Source of the DNA: Larix sibirica
Taxonomy: Eukaryota; Streptophyta; Pinopsida; Pinales; Pinaceae
Direction: 5' to 3'
NCBI GenBank assembly: GCA_004151065.3
Contig: NWUY0300072471.1
Coordinates: 23,078 to 33,598 of the forward strand
DNA: 10,521 nucleotides
In this document: in pieces, positions 1 to 7,673 of the stretch
Layout of the letters: each line of letters begins with the position of its first letter
Position numbering within the stretch: position 1 is the first letter of the stretch
Translations under genes and position numbers: made by a program
The notes under the pieces: model-generated
What the model was told of the DNA's origin: nothing
Databases searched by the model: none
The model's input: only the letters and a program-made list of their open reading frames with translations

Positions 1-1472
1 TTGGAGGGATGCCATGGTGGAGGAGTACACCTCTCCATCACGAATAATGATCTATGGGGCATTATGCATACTTGGAGGGGAAATTAGTCTTCTAGGTGGC
101 TCTACAAGATCAAGCATGCGACATATGGTAGCATAGGGAAGTACATAGTGAGGTTTGTGGTGAGAGTCCACTCTCCTAAAAAGAGGGAGTGGACTACAAG
201 GAGACTTTTGCTCTAATTTCTTGGTACAATTCCATTAGAGAAGTGATGTCTTTAGTCGATGGAGGATACATCAGATGGATGTGAAGACAACTTTCCTCAA
301 TGGGATAATTGAGGAAATGTACATAGAGCAACCTTAGGGCTTTAAGACCAATGGGAAGGGGTCCCATGTATGCAGGCTAAAGAGGGTCTTGTATGGACTC
401 AAGTAGGAACCATTAGCAATGTATCCTAGGATCGATGGATACCTACTGAGTATGGGATTCACCAAAATTGAAGTAGATCCCAACATATATTTCATATATC
501 GTTGAGCATGATCTTCTTATTTTGGTGTTGTATGTAGATGACCTATTTATTACAGGTACANAAGGAACTCATTACAAGGTGCAAGGCATATTTGGTAGCC
601 AATTTTGAGATGAAGGACATTGGCATGATGCATTACTTCTTGGGTTTGGAGGTTTGGTAGAGACCAAGTGAGATTTTATCTAGGTAGGGTAAGTATGTAG
701 TTGATATCTTAAAGAGATTTTGGATGGAGGACTGCAAACCTATGGCCATGCCTATGGTCACTAATCTAAAGAAGGTAACAACTTCATATGTAGATTTGGT
801 GGATCCCATGTTGTATAAGAATCCAATAGGTCCCTTAACGTATCTAGTTAACACTAGTACATAATATGTTTTGCAATGAACACCTTGAGTCAGTTCATGA
901 TGGAGCTAAGGCATGAGTATTGGGTAGTAGGAAAACATGTGCTTAGATACTTGAGGGGCATAATGGAGTATGGGTTTAGATATATATGAGATGGTGAAAT
1001 GAAGCTCTAGGGTTATACAAACTTAGATTGGGCAGGCAGTGCATCAGATAGGAAGATCACCTCAGGATGCTGCTTTATCTTGGGATCAACAATGATATCT
1101 TGGTTTAGCCGAAAGCAAACTTCTATGGCACTCAGTTCAAAAAAGGAAGACTATACGGAAACTAGTATAGCGAGTTGTGAGGCCATTTGGATTTGCAAGT
1201 TACTTACAAGTTTACTTGATTAGGAGTTGGATCCCACAACAATTTATTATGATAATAAGAGTTGCATCAAACTCTACGAGAATCTAGTTTTACATGACAG
1301 GTCCAAGCACATTGAGATCATATATCACTTCATTCTAGACATGATTTAGAACATAATATTAAAGCTCCAATATGTACCCATAGATCAACAGGTTGATGAT
1401 GTTTTGATCAAGCCCTTATCAAAGGGAAAGTTTGAAGCATTTAGAGACAAACTTGGATTGGAGCATAATTAA
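1..1472 (+). pseudogene. Ty1/copia retrotransposon pol, 3' part (reverse transcriptase + RNase H), decayed
   Basis: This is the C-terminal half of a copia polyprotein, which copies element RNA into DNA in virus-like particles. The visible RT blocks are QMDVKTTFLNG (from 272), HVCRLKRVLYGLK (362-400), the catalytic YVDD (531-542) and FEMKDIGMMHYFLGLEV (605-655). RNase H follows with GYTNLDWAG (1011-1037), SGCCFILGS, ISWFSRKQ, YYDNKSC and RSKHIEI. The frame closes after LGLEHN at 1470-1472, the usual end of copia pol, with an LTR 18 bases later. No long open frame survives. There are frameshifts (for example near 60 and 500) and stops at 335, 404, 658, 685, 1221 and 1346, mostly where relatives have Gln. 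The usual first Asp of the RNase H motif (DSDWAG) is Asn here. Gag, protease and integrase lie outside the window. The family is certain, and the copy is dead. Confidence 0.95.
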
Positions 1473-1484
1473 TTCCTCATTAAT

Positions 1485-1490
1485 AAGGAG
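1485..1490 (+). other. Polypurine tract of the copia element
   Basis: AAGGAG lies directly before the TGTTG that opens the LTR and 13 bases after the pol stop. In copia elements a purine run here primes plus-strand DNA synthesis. The run is short, so the call rests mainly on its position. Confidence 0.5.
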
Positions 1491-1724
1491 TGTTGAAAAT
1501 TATAGCTCGGACATGAACTTTCGCATAGGTTTAGTGTCAAATGTGCCAAAAGTCATTCAAGTCAATTCTATTTTGTAATTCACTTTAGTAATAAAGTGGA
1601 AGCCTCATATTTAGTTGTTGAGGCTAATAAAATGTATTTTTAATACATTAGTGATTTAGACTAATCTCAACCATACATCTCATTGCGAGATTAGGGTTTT
1701 GGTAAATCAAGGTTTCAACTCAAG

Positions 1725-1730
1725 TATAAA
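1725..1730 (+). promoter_or_regulatory. TATA-box-like site in the LTR
   Basis: TATAAAG lies about 235 bases into the LTR, where a U3 promoter would be expected. The AATAAA motifs lie upstream of it, which is unusual for a working U3-R-U5 order, so this is only a candidate. Confidence 0.3.
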
Positions 1731-1870
1731 GTCAAGTCAAGGTAGAGGGTTAAGACGCATTCATTATTTATTCAAAGATAGTTTGGTTGGGAGGTTATTG
1801 ATTTTATTTGTGCAGTAGAGTGCCAAAGAGGAGCCAAGTTCAACAACCAGGCATAGAACGATGTGTAGGT

Positions 1871-2012
1871 CCATACAAGACGGATCCGTATAGTCATATG
1901 GATTATGTATAGTCGCATGAATTCCATATAGGCGTACAAACATGTTCGTATAGCCATACAAAACATGTCCATACAGTTGTGTGGACTACCTATACCACAT
2001 GCAACAAACATC
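1871..2012. repeat. Degenerate minisatellite (about 22-bp units) inside the copia LTR
   Basis: About six or seven imperfect units follow one another, each opening with a form of CCATATAG or CGTATAG and most ending near ACATGT. Clear unit starts are 1887, 1907, 1924, 1947, 1970 and 1990. Units vary from 17 to 23 bp and alternate purine-pyrimidine steps, so many parts are near-palindromic (for example CATATG). Tandem arrays in U3 often mark element subfamilies. No coding sense is seen. Confidence 0.7.
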
Positions 2013-2460
2013 AACTTGTTTTCTTGGTTTTTGGTAGGCAATTTTCCTCAGTAAGTGTGCAAATTTGTCCCATTTTTGTGTATCATACAATTGTTGGTTT
2101 GACAGTTTGTGGAGGTTTCCTTGTAAGCTTTGAATTATTAATGAGAGATTGACTTTGAAATATTAATGAAAGGATGCTTTGAAGGACTATATTATTTGTG
2201 TATTAATTTTTGCTTTCGTTGTTTGTGTTCTAGTTATATGTGTGATCACTACTATGTGAAATAATTTAATTTTCGCAATCAAATAACAACTTGCATTTAG
2301 TTGAGAACACAAGTACAGTTGTCACCCAGGGTTTGGAAAATTTAATAGTTTGCACCCTTGTGTTCCATTGTATGCATTTGAGAATGAGGTTTAGTCCAAA
2401 GTTGAATGATGTGGTATGAATCCACGAGGTTAGAGGCTATGGTATCCAACAAGACTCGAG

Positions 2461-2846
2461 GTTCCCCCATTTTTTACTAAGAGTCCTTTTTCCAATGAAG
2501 TTGGTTGGTTTTCCAAAGACTTAGCTTGACTATTGTTCAAATATGTAGGAGTTGGACAAAGTCAAATATAGCTAGCAATCCATGTATTCTTTGTAACATT
2601 GTATTTATGATTGTTCCTTCAACATCCTTCCTTCTTCTAATGAGATCTATAATTAAGGAGGAGTCTCCAAAGATAAGGGTCGACTTGATCTTCTGAGAAC
2701 AAATAATTGAGATGCCAAAGAACATGGCATAAATCTCAACTTGGTTATTGGTCATTCTCATTAATCCTCATGCATAGTTTATTTCTAAGTTTCCTTTTGG
2801 GCCAAGAAGTATTCCCCACGTGCACCTACCACCCCTCATGCTAAAT
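2461..2846 (-). pseudogene. Decayed RNase H-like domain (RVT_3 type), probably from a plant LINE
   Basis: Read on the minus strand, the order of blocks matches the RNase H-like domain at the C-terminus of many plant L1 LINEs: a glycine-rich start (MRGG, from 2839), then LLGPKGNLEINYA, then GLMRMTNNQVEIYAMFFG, IFGDSSLIIDLIRR, and after a frameshift NSQAKSLENQ and LEKGLLVKNGG. The Glu of TNNQVE and the Asp of GDSS are present. The early Asp is not visible, and the late Asp of the usual KADAL motif is replaced in SQAKSL. One stop falls where relatives have Trp (YA-stop-GL), and a second stop follows LLHI. The domain is inactive. A gypsy-type RNase H is less likely because the TNNQ-E context is LINE-like. 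Confidence 0.75.
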
Positions 2847-3186
2847 TTTTTGTATTACAAAGGTTGGATGCTCAAATCTACTGTAAATACATAGCCTAGG
2901 ACACATTTTTTTGGCCTAAATTTCTTTTCTTTAAATATGCAAATCCAAGCTCTATAATGTGTAGGTGAATGTGGATGCCACACAATAAGCACCATAACCA
3001 CGCAAAATTCAAACTACGACACAATTTGATTTTGAGGTAGTCATAAGCAACCAAGGACAAGATCAATGGGTTTACGATGAACTCCTACTTCACTTACGAC
3101 TCTACAATTCTTGTACCTATGATGCCTTGTCCTACATATCCATCCCTGATTTCTTGGCCCATTTTGAAGTAGGATGATTTTAATTT
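2847..3186. other. No gene recognised
   Basis: This AT-rich stretch lies between the LINE RNase H remnant and the SINE. It may hold further decayed LINE sequence on the minus strand upstream of the RNase H, but no conserved motif could be read in any frame. Confidence 0.4.
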
Positions 3187-3207
3187 AATAATAATAATAA
3201 TAATAAT
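3187..3207. repeat. (AAT)7 microsatellite
   Basis: There are seven perfect AAT units on +, flanked by further A/T-rich sequence. They most likely began as the 3' tail of the minus-strand SINE. Confidence 0.9.
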
Positions 3208-3392
3208 CTATTTTGGTCACTGCAAAACGAGACACCAATTTGGTGTATGAGACCCCCTTGTTTGTGGGACAAGGGACCCCCACTGTGCATTGATTTGACT
3301 GCTAAAGTCTACAGAGGTGTCCCTTCTCTGGATTTGAACCTATGACCTCCTAGGAGGAAACACATGTTCTTAACCATTAGGCCCACTCAAGC
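3187..3392 (-). mobile_element. tRNA-derived SINE with (ATT)n tail
   Basis: On the minus strand the 5' head carries an A-box-like TGGGCCTAATGGTTAAG (3369-3385) and, about 30 bases on, a near-perfect B box GGTTCAAATCC (3330-3340). These are the internal RNA polymerase III promoter parts of tRNA genes and tRNA-derived SINEs. A non-tRNA body of about 120 bp follows, including a hairpin (CCCTTGT at 3255-3261 paired with ACAAGGG at 3269-3275), and the element ends in seven ATT units at 3207-3187. The order head, body, simple-repeat tail is that of a SINE moved by LINE machinery. No clear target-site duplication was found, so the ends are approximate. A lone tRNA pseudogene is less likely because of the body and tail. 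Confidence 0.65.
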
Positions 3393-3930
3393 TGTACAGC
3401 CCTAAGGCTGAAAATTCACAGGGTTAAGATCCTAGAAACCTGAGAAAGAGGTAAAATTTCTGAGTTGCATTAAAACCCATTAATTGCCCCGATTCACAAA
3501 ATTTTGACAGTAAAAAAATACTGATGTATGATCTAAAGTAGTGCTGAACATTAAATCTGGAAAGGTTTGAATCATGGAGGTTTTGATACAACAATTGTTT
3601 TTTCTTCGCCTGCCAAAATCAAACAGAACAATTTTGGAGAAGCAATTCTTAAGTTACTAAAAATGATGTTAGTCTGCTACGTTGTGAACTGCTCTACTGT
3701 TGTAGGGAATTAGTTCTTCTTGAACAGCTCTTCTAGTTTTAAACAGATCCTTTTACATAAGCCACATAAGTACTTGGTACAAGTTCATTGTTAACATTCT
3801 ATCATGGTATTTTTACTTTATTACTTGTAAAAACGGTTTTGTATTTTACTTATCTCCACAGATTTTCAGAATTTATTTGAAATAAAAAGCACTTGGATGA
3901 AGTAAACAGGTTTTTTCTGACATGCATCAT
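3393..3930 (+). other. AT-rich intron-like stretch, no gene recognised
   Basis: It is T-rich on + with no conserved coding block in any frame. It fits intron sequence upstream of the TAF6 exon. No other TAF6 exon was seen here. Confidence 0.5.
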
Positions 3931-3960
3931 AACAGGCTTGACATATTATGTTGTCTCAGA

Positions 3961-4082
3961 ATTTCACTGTTGCTTCTTTTCCAATTCCAGGCTTGATATT
4001 TTGGTTTATGTATTGTCTTAAACATTTCATTGTTCCTTCTTATCCAATTTCAGGCTGGATATCTTGGTTTATATGTGTGCAG
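3961..4082 (+). repeat. 63-bp tandem duplication of the acceptor region before the TAF6 exon
   Basis: Unit 1 starts at 3961 (ATTTCACTGTTGCTTC) and unit 2 at 4024 (ATTTCATTGTTCCTTC). They stay similar through CCAATTYCAGGCT and the TTGGTTTAT that follows. A shorter third relative (CAGGCTTGACATATTATG) lies at 3933-3950. Each unit holds a pyrimidine-rich run and an AG that could serve as a splice acceptor (AG ending at 3990 and 4053), ahead of the probable real acceptor at 4081-4082. Confidence 0.8.
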
Positions 4083-4207
4083 TTACATCAGTTGATGCCC
4101 TCGGTAATTACTTGTCTCGTTTCTAAGCGTTTAGGGCAACGATTATCTGAAAATCACTGGGAGCTTAGAAATTTTACTGCAGAGCTTGTTGCATTTATAT
4201 GTAGAAG
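4083..4207 (+). CDS. TAF6: TAF6 (TFIID subunit 6), one internal exon of the HEAT-repeat domain
   Basis: TAF6 is a histone-fold subunit of the general transcription factor TFIID in the nucleus, and its C-terminal half is a HEAT-repeat domain that scaffolds the complex. The 125-nt exon encodes LHQLMPSVITCLVSKRLG, then NHWELRNFTAELVAFICRR, which matches the conserved plant TAF6 HEAT segment residue for residue over most of its length. It is bounded by an acceptor (GTGTGCAG, AG at 4081-4082) and a donor (AGAAG then GTATTG from 4208), so it starts in phase 0 and ends after two bases of a codon. The frame is open upstream to at least 3948, but those residues are intron. Neighbouring TAF6 exons, ending in a PY motif before LHQ and starting near YG after CRR, were not found, so introns exceed about 0.7 kb on the left and 1 kb on the right, or this is an isolated gene fragment. 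ELRN in place of the usual ELRD is a small departure. Confidence 0.85.
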
Positions 4208-4216
4208 GTATTGATA

Positions 4217-4283
4217 TATATTTTCAGCTTACCCTTTAAAGTTTGCTATATTTTCAGCTTACCCTTTAAAGTTTGCTATATTT
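4217..4283 (+). repeat. 30-bp tandem duplication just after the TAF6 exon donor
   Basis: Two identical 30-base units (TTTTCAGCTTACCC... to ...TTTGCTATA) lie at 4221-4250 and 4251-4280, with the TATA before the first and the TTTAAAGTTTG after the second extending the pattern. It begins 10 bases past the donor. Each unit carries a TATTTTCAG that resembles a splice acceptor. Confidence 0.95.
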
Positions 4284-4889
4284 AAAGTTTGTGTTTTGTT
4301 TATTTGATTTATATTTTGCTTGTTGCATTTGATTTAGTGTTTTTTGCCTTTTGGGTGTATACCAAAACTATCTATGAATTGATGTTTTTGCTGCTTGTTA
4401 GTGTTTCATCTCTTGCTTTTCCTTTTTTGGTCTACTGAAACTGTTCATAACTTGTTCTTTCAATATTTTTACTAAGTAGCAGGAAACACCTTCCCCTCTT
4501 CTCTGGGGGTAAACAATTTTGAAACTCAAACAGCCCAGAAATGTGGAAAAAACTTTTGAAAACATTTGCTTGAATATTTCAGGGCCGTTCCTTGGTCTCT
4601 TTATTAGAAAAAGCTCCATTTCTGGATGATTCTAGCCATGAACCAGCTGGAAAAACAGTGGGCCGTGTAGGAGAGGACATCGAACATTAGGTCCCACGCA
4701 GTTGGCATAAGACATTCAAGAACAAAAAAAGGCTAGTAAGGAAAAGGTAAACAAACACGATCAGGAGAAAGGAAAAAATGACTAAAAAATGAGTTTAAAA
4801 CTAAAAACCCTAACAAAGAGCAGCAGCAAGAGCGTCAACACGAGTGTTTAAGCAGCATCAGTTTGTGAGCAGCCAAGTGGGCAGCAGTG
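4284..4889 (+). other. Intron-like stretch, no gene recognised
   Basis: It is T-rich up to about 4440 and then mixed, with a purine-rich part at 4705-4800 and several GCAGC runs from 4820. An acceptor-like TATTTCAG (to 4582) leads into a 35-codon open frame that stops at 4688. It matches no family I know and is probably chance. The downstream TAF6 exon was not found here. Confidence 0.4.
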
Positions 4890-5020
4890 TGCTGCAGCAG
4901 CCAAGTTGTTTCAGATTTCATTTCTGAAGTTTTGCATCACAAAGTTTGCTTGTTAACTGTAGGTACAATCATACCAAGGAGGCACTAAATGAAATCTGAA
5001 ATAATTTGGCTGCTGCAGCA
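4890..5020 (+). repeat. 34-bp inverted repeat, potential hairpin with 63-nt loop
   Basis: The left arm is 4890-4923 (starting TGCTGCAGCAGCC) and the right arm 4987-5020 (ending GGCTGCTGCAGCA). They are complementary at 32 of 34 positions. In both exceptions the left arm has G and the right arm T, so a + strand RNA would pair along all 34 positions with two G:U wobbles, while the minus strand RNA would have two A-C mismatches. It could be a small foldback (MITE-like) insertion, a young hairpin-RNA locus, or chance within GCAGC-rich sequence, though 34 bp is long for chance. No known plant microRNA was recognised in either arm. Confidence 0.8.
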
Positions 5021-5209
5021 GGAGGTGGCCATTAAATACCTACATCTCACACATTCACCCATGCTGAACCTATTGTGAAAGCTTGATTACATGGCTATTA
5101 TAGGTCTGAGTTTTGCATCTCAGTTATGCATAAAAAGTCGAAAATATGAACTTAATGATGGATTTTCATATGGTGCAAATGCAAGCGTTAACATGACCGT
5201 CTGCAGAAT

Positions 5210-5801
5210 TTGTTTCCAACATTCTCAGAATCTCGACCAATACTCACAGAAAATGATTGATAGATTCGGGCTTAGAGTACATGGGTTACCTATGATCCTT
5301 GAATCCACTCTTTGAATGTGTGGCCTTCGACGAAGTCCCTAAGAGATAACTAACCAAGCAAATATGTGGATCTTGTAAGATTCCGTTGAAGCAAACTTTG
5401 CCTAACTGGGTAATCCATTGGGATTTTTGGATCTGAAGACACCCATATAGGGTCCATTGTAGGAGCCAAAGGATATTTTTGTGCAAAATAAGATACAATT
5501 TTCTGCTATCAAAGCAATAAATCTGTTTATCATACATCTACCTCCAGTTTCTCCAAATAGGTCCTTGCATCATATTATTTATCTTTGGGAATTCGTCAGC
5601 AGGTTTAATTTCCTAGAACTCTAATAGCAGCTTTGTCAGAGGGTAGAAGAGCCTTGTCAAGGGGTTGAGTCCTCCACTCTATCCAACTTCTAGCTTCTGC
5701 ATCCCACAAATCCCTCCAAAGGAAAATTCCTTTCTTAGCTTGCTAGCTTTAAAATGGGGAAGGGCTGCAACAAAATGATCATGGAGCTTCCATTTCCTTA
5801 T
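5210..5801 (-). pseudogene. Decayed LINE ORF2 C-terminal region (linker and zf-RVT-like zinc domain)
   Basis: On the minus strand several blocks in shifting frames resemble the region after reverse transcriptase in plant L1 LINEs: KWKLHDHFVAALPHFK (ending near 5750), WRDLWDAEARSWIEWR (5718-5671), KIHIFAWLVISR (5376-5341), and GFKDHR-stop-PMYSKPESINHFL (to about 5247). The last block has the spacing of the zinc-binding zf-RVT domain, in which a Cys-x-x-Cys is followed by ESxxHL. Here PMYS has lost a cysteine, and stops and at least three frameshifts break the reading. It has the same orientation as the RNase H remnant at 2461-2846, which would follow it in a complete LINE. Individual blocks are short, so the family call is moderate. 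Confidence 0.5.
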
Positions 5802-6686
5802 GGGACAGAATGACAAATCTGAACCTCTTCTGCTTCCTGTGTAAATTCATGAGAGGAACTTGGCAACATGCTTTCAGGTTCCCATATACTTTTGATGATA
5901 AATGAGGCTTGCAATTTAAACAAATGCAGTGGTAAGATGATATTGCACAGATCAACTTGCTCATGACTTTTACAGATATTTTTGTCCTATTTCAATATGT
6001 GAACTAAAAGTAATACCCAAGGGGCATTCCCTTGATGCATCACTCAACCCATTTACAAGGAGGCTTCACTTGCCATGTGTCACGCATGCCCTTTCCCTCT
6101 TTTCCTTCCTAGGCAATCGTTGTGCTTTTATTTTATTAATGGTTTTCCAGCTTTTTGCCCTTTATTGTAACTTGATATCATAAAGTCTTTTTATGAACAT
6201 TTTTGAGTAATGTGGCCTTCACTAATGAGCTCTTGTTTATTCAAATACATGAAAACACAACATAGCTTTTATTCATGGCCACTTCATCTACTAGGAGCCA
6301 AAATTGGGGTTTTATATGTCCCAAATGCAGGAGTGCAAGGTTCCAAATTGTTTTGATACTATCAATAAAGTATTATTATTTGAATGAGAGTAATTAATCT
6401 AAATTTTAGATTTTAGTTGAACCACTGCTCCTCCCTAGTTGTACTGAAGTAGATTGTGTTATGGTTAGAAAGGGAAGCATCCCTTACAACTTTAATAGGT
6501 AAAGCATTGCCTGAGTGAAATTTGAACTCTCACAAATAGAATATCTCTATCCAATATCTTCAAAACTCTATCCTTCTGTTGCCTAAAGTTGGATGTTGTG
6601 AGCCTTTTTCAGCACTCTCCTCCCTTTTGTTATAGTTAGGGTAAAAAATAGCATATTTGGGCTTGAATCTAAACCAAGCAACTCTC
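5802..6686. other. No gene recognised
   Basis: This is mixed AT-rich sequence. The part next to 5801 may be further LINE reverse transcriptase remnant on the minus strand, but no catalytic block (such as YADD) could be read. A small hairpin (CAAGGG/CCCTTG) near 6020-6035 and an 8-bp inverted repeat at 6396-6412 are the only structures seen. A weak B-box-like motif near 6522 is not enough to call a SINE. Confidence 0.4.
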
Positions 6687-6701
6687 TTAGTTTGATATCA
6701 T

Positions 6702-6984
6702 TGTTGTGAACATAAATATATTAATAATCATAAATACACAATAATATAATGATAATAACAAATTAATAATGAATAGCTAAAGGGCACATGTTTAAAAGAT
6801 GTGTCTATTCAAGTGTGTGACCATAATACTCGTCACACGCTATTCTATCATATTATATTTCTTGTTCATTACACAATTTATTATATACTTGTCCTTTATG
6901 GATTATAACCTATTGTCCTTTCTAAATTGGATATTCAGTAAATCAACTATGTTCGTACTTGGGAATTGAATTATGTTCGTTTCA
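6702..6984 (+). mobile_element. Short LTR (about 283 bp) of an LTR retrotransposon
   Basis: The segment runs from TGTTGTGAACATAAAT to ATTATGTTCGTTTCA, so it has TG...CA ends and imperfect inverted termini (TGTTGTGAACATAA against TGAAACGAACATAA). A primer-binding site follows two bases after the right end, as expected for a 5' LTR on +. It is very AT-rich and contains a hairpin (GTGTGAC at 6815-6821, GTCACAC at 6832-6838). No second copy lies in the window, so the element is truncated or extends past 10521. Its sequence is unlike the LTRs at 1491 and 9497. Confidence 0.65.
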
Positions 6985-6986
6985 AT

Positions 6987-6998
6987 TGGTATCAGAGC
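6987..6998 (+). other. Primer-binding site for initiator Met-tRNA
   Basis: TGGTATCAGAGC is the complement of the 3' end of plant initiator methionine tRNA, the usual primer for minus-strand DNA synthesis in plant LTR retrotransposons. It lies directly after the LTR end, which confirms the + orientation. Confidence 0.9.
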
Positions 6999-7004
6999 TT
7001 TGTG

Positions 7005-7082
7005 CTGATTCGGCCTTTGGCCACATCTCTTATCAGATATTGTCTGATCTGGCTATTGGCCACCCATTCACATATTTTCAGA
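7005..7082 (+). repeat. 39-bp imperfect tandem repeat behind the primer-binding site
   Basis: CTGATTCGGCCTTTGGCCAC at 7005 is repeated as CTGATCTGGCTATTGGCCAC at 7044 (16 of 20 positions equal), and similarity fades in the second half of each unit. It lies in the leader of the element that starts at 6702. It is not clearly coding. Confidence 0.55.
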
Positions 7083-7120
7083 GTTTCTCCAAACAGCTGG
7101 TCCTTGACCAAAATCAGCCC

Positions 7121-7673
7121 TCAGCCATTCAAAATTTTTGTTAAGGAAGATATGTACACTGCAGATTGAAGAAATATCAAAGAAAAATTAGAAAATCCAG
7201 TGAAAAATGCAGACTACTCTGTAGCAAACAAAAACTGAAGAGAGGTAGAATTATATATTTCAAAAGAAAAAAAAAATCAGGAAACTTGTGGAAGATCACT
7301 CCACTACCAATACTTATAAGCAAAGAAACAAAAAAAATAGAAATGGGAGTTCTGCACAGTTGTTGGGACACCAAACGCAGGAAACTAGATAAAGGAAACT
7401 CAGCCATTCAAAATTTCTGTTAAGGAAGATATCTACACTGCAGGTTGAAGATATATCAAAGAAAAAATATAAAATCCAGTGAAGAAAGAAGACTACTCCG
7501 CTGCAAACAAAAACTGAAGAGAGATAGAATTATATTTCAAAAGAATAAAATCAGGAAACTTGTGGAAGGTCACTCCACTACCGATACTTAGAAGAAAAGA
7601 AACATAAAAAATTAGAAAAGGGAGTTCTGCACAGTCATGGGGATACCAAACGAAGGAAACTAGATGAAGGCAA
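7121..7673 (+). repeat. Tandem duplication, two units of about 279 and 274 bp
   Basis: Unit 1 starts TCAGCCATTCAAAATTT at 7121 and unit 2 with the same bases at 7400. They stay in register throughout, for example GGAAACTTGTGGAAG near 7279 and 7554, GGGAGTTCTGCACAGT at 7345 and 7621, and GAAACTAGAT at 7381 and 7656. By eye about nine bases in ten agree, with small indels in A-rich runs. Open frames here are short and differ between the copies, so the unit is probably non-coding. It lies in the body of the element that starts at 6702. Confidence 0.95.

Larger units (their letters stand above)
1491..2277 (+). mobile_element. Probable 3' LTR of the copia element
   Basis: The LTR opens with TGTTGAAAATTA directly after the pol end and polypurine tract. 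The right edge is set at 2277 because the sequence there, read on the minus strand, begins TGCGAAAATTA, an imperfect inverted copy of the left end that gives TG...CA termini. This makes 787 bp, a normal copia LTR length. Inside are a TATAAA at 1725, AATAAA at 1590 and 1626, two small hairpins (1581-1598 and 1631-1649) and a minisatellite at 1871-2012. The left edge is strong. The right edge is inferred, because no second LTR or upstream target-site copy is in view. Confidence 0.65.

Noticed and set aside
1764-2041. Open frames of 65 and 89 codons on the minus strand in the copia LTR
   Set aside because: They are created by the near-palindromic minisatellite and have no homology to known proteins.
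3948-4082. The open frame continuing upstream of the TAF6 exon, with a Met at 3948
   Set aside because: These residues are hydrophobic, do not match TAF6, and derive from duplicated pyrimidine-rich intron sequence. The homology starts exactly at the acceptor at 4083.
4583-4690. Exon-like frame after an acceptor-like TATTTCAG, ending in TAG
   Set aside because: It has only about 35 codons, no family match and no coding neighbours. It is consistent with a chance open frame.
5091-5315. 74-codon frame on +
   Set aside because: It has no recognisable motif, and its right end overlaps the minus-strand LINE remnant, so it is probably a shadow.
5286-5537. 83-codon frame on the minus strand
   Set aside because: It runs in a frame that agrees with the LINE-like blocks only near its C-terminal end. 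It reflects decayed LINE sequence rather than a separate gene.
6470-6600. Weak B-box-like AGTTCAAATTT on the minus strand, a possible second SINE
   Set aside because: The A box is not convincing, and no tail or target-site duplication was seen.
7166-7423. 85-codon Lys/Arg-rich frame on +
   Set aside because: It lies within the tandem duplication, and the second unit does not keep the frame. The composition simply follows A-rich DNA.
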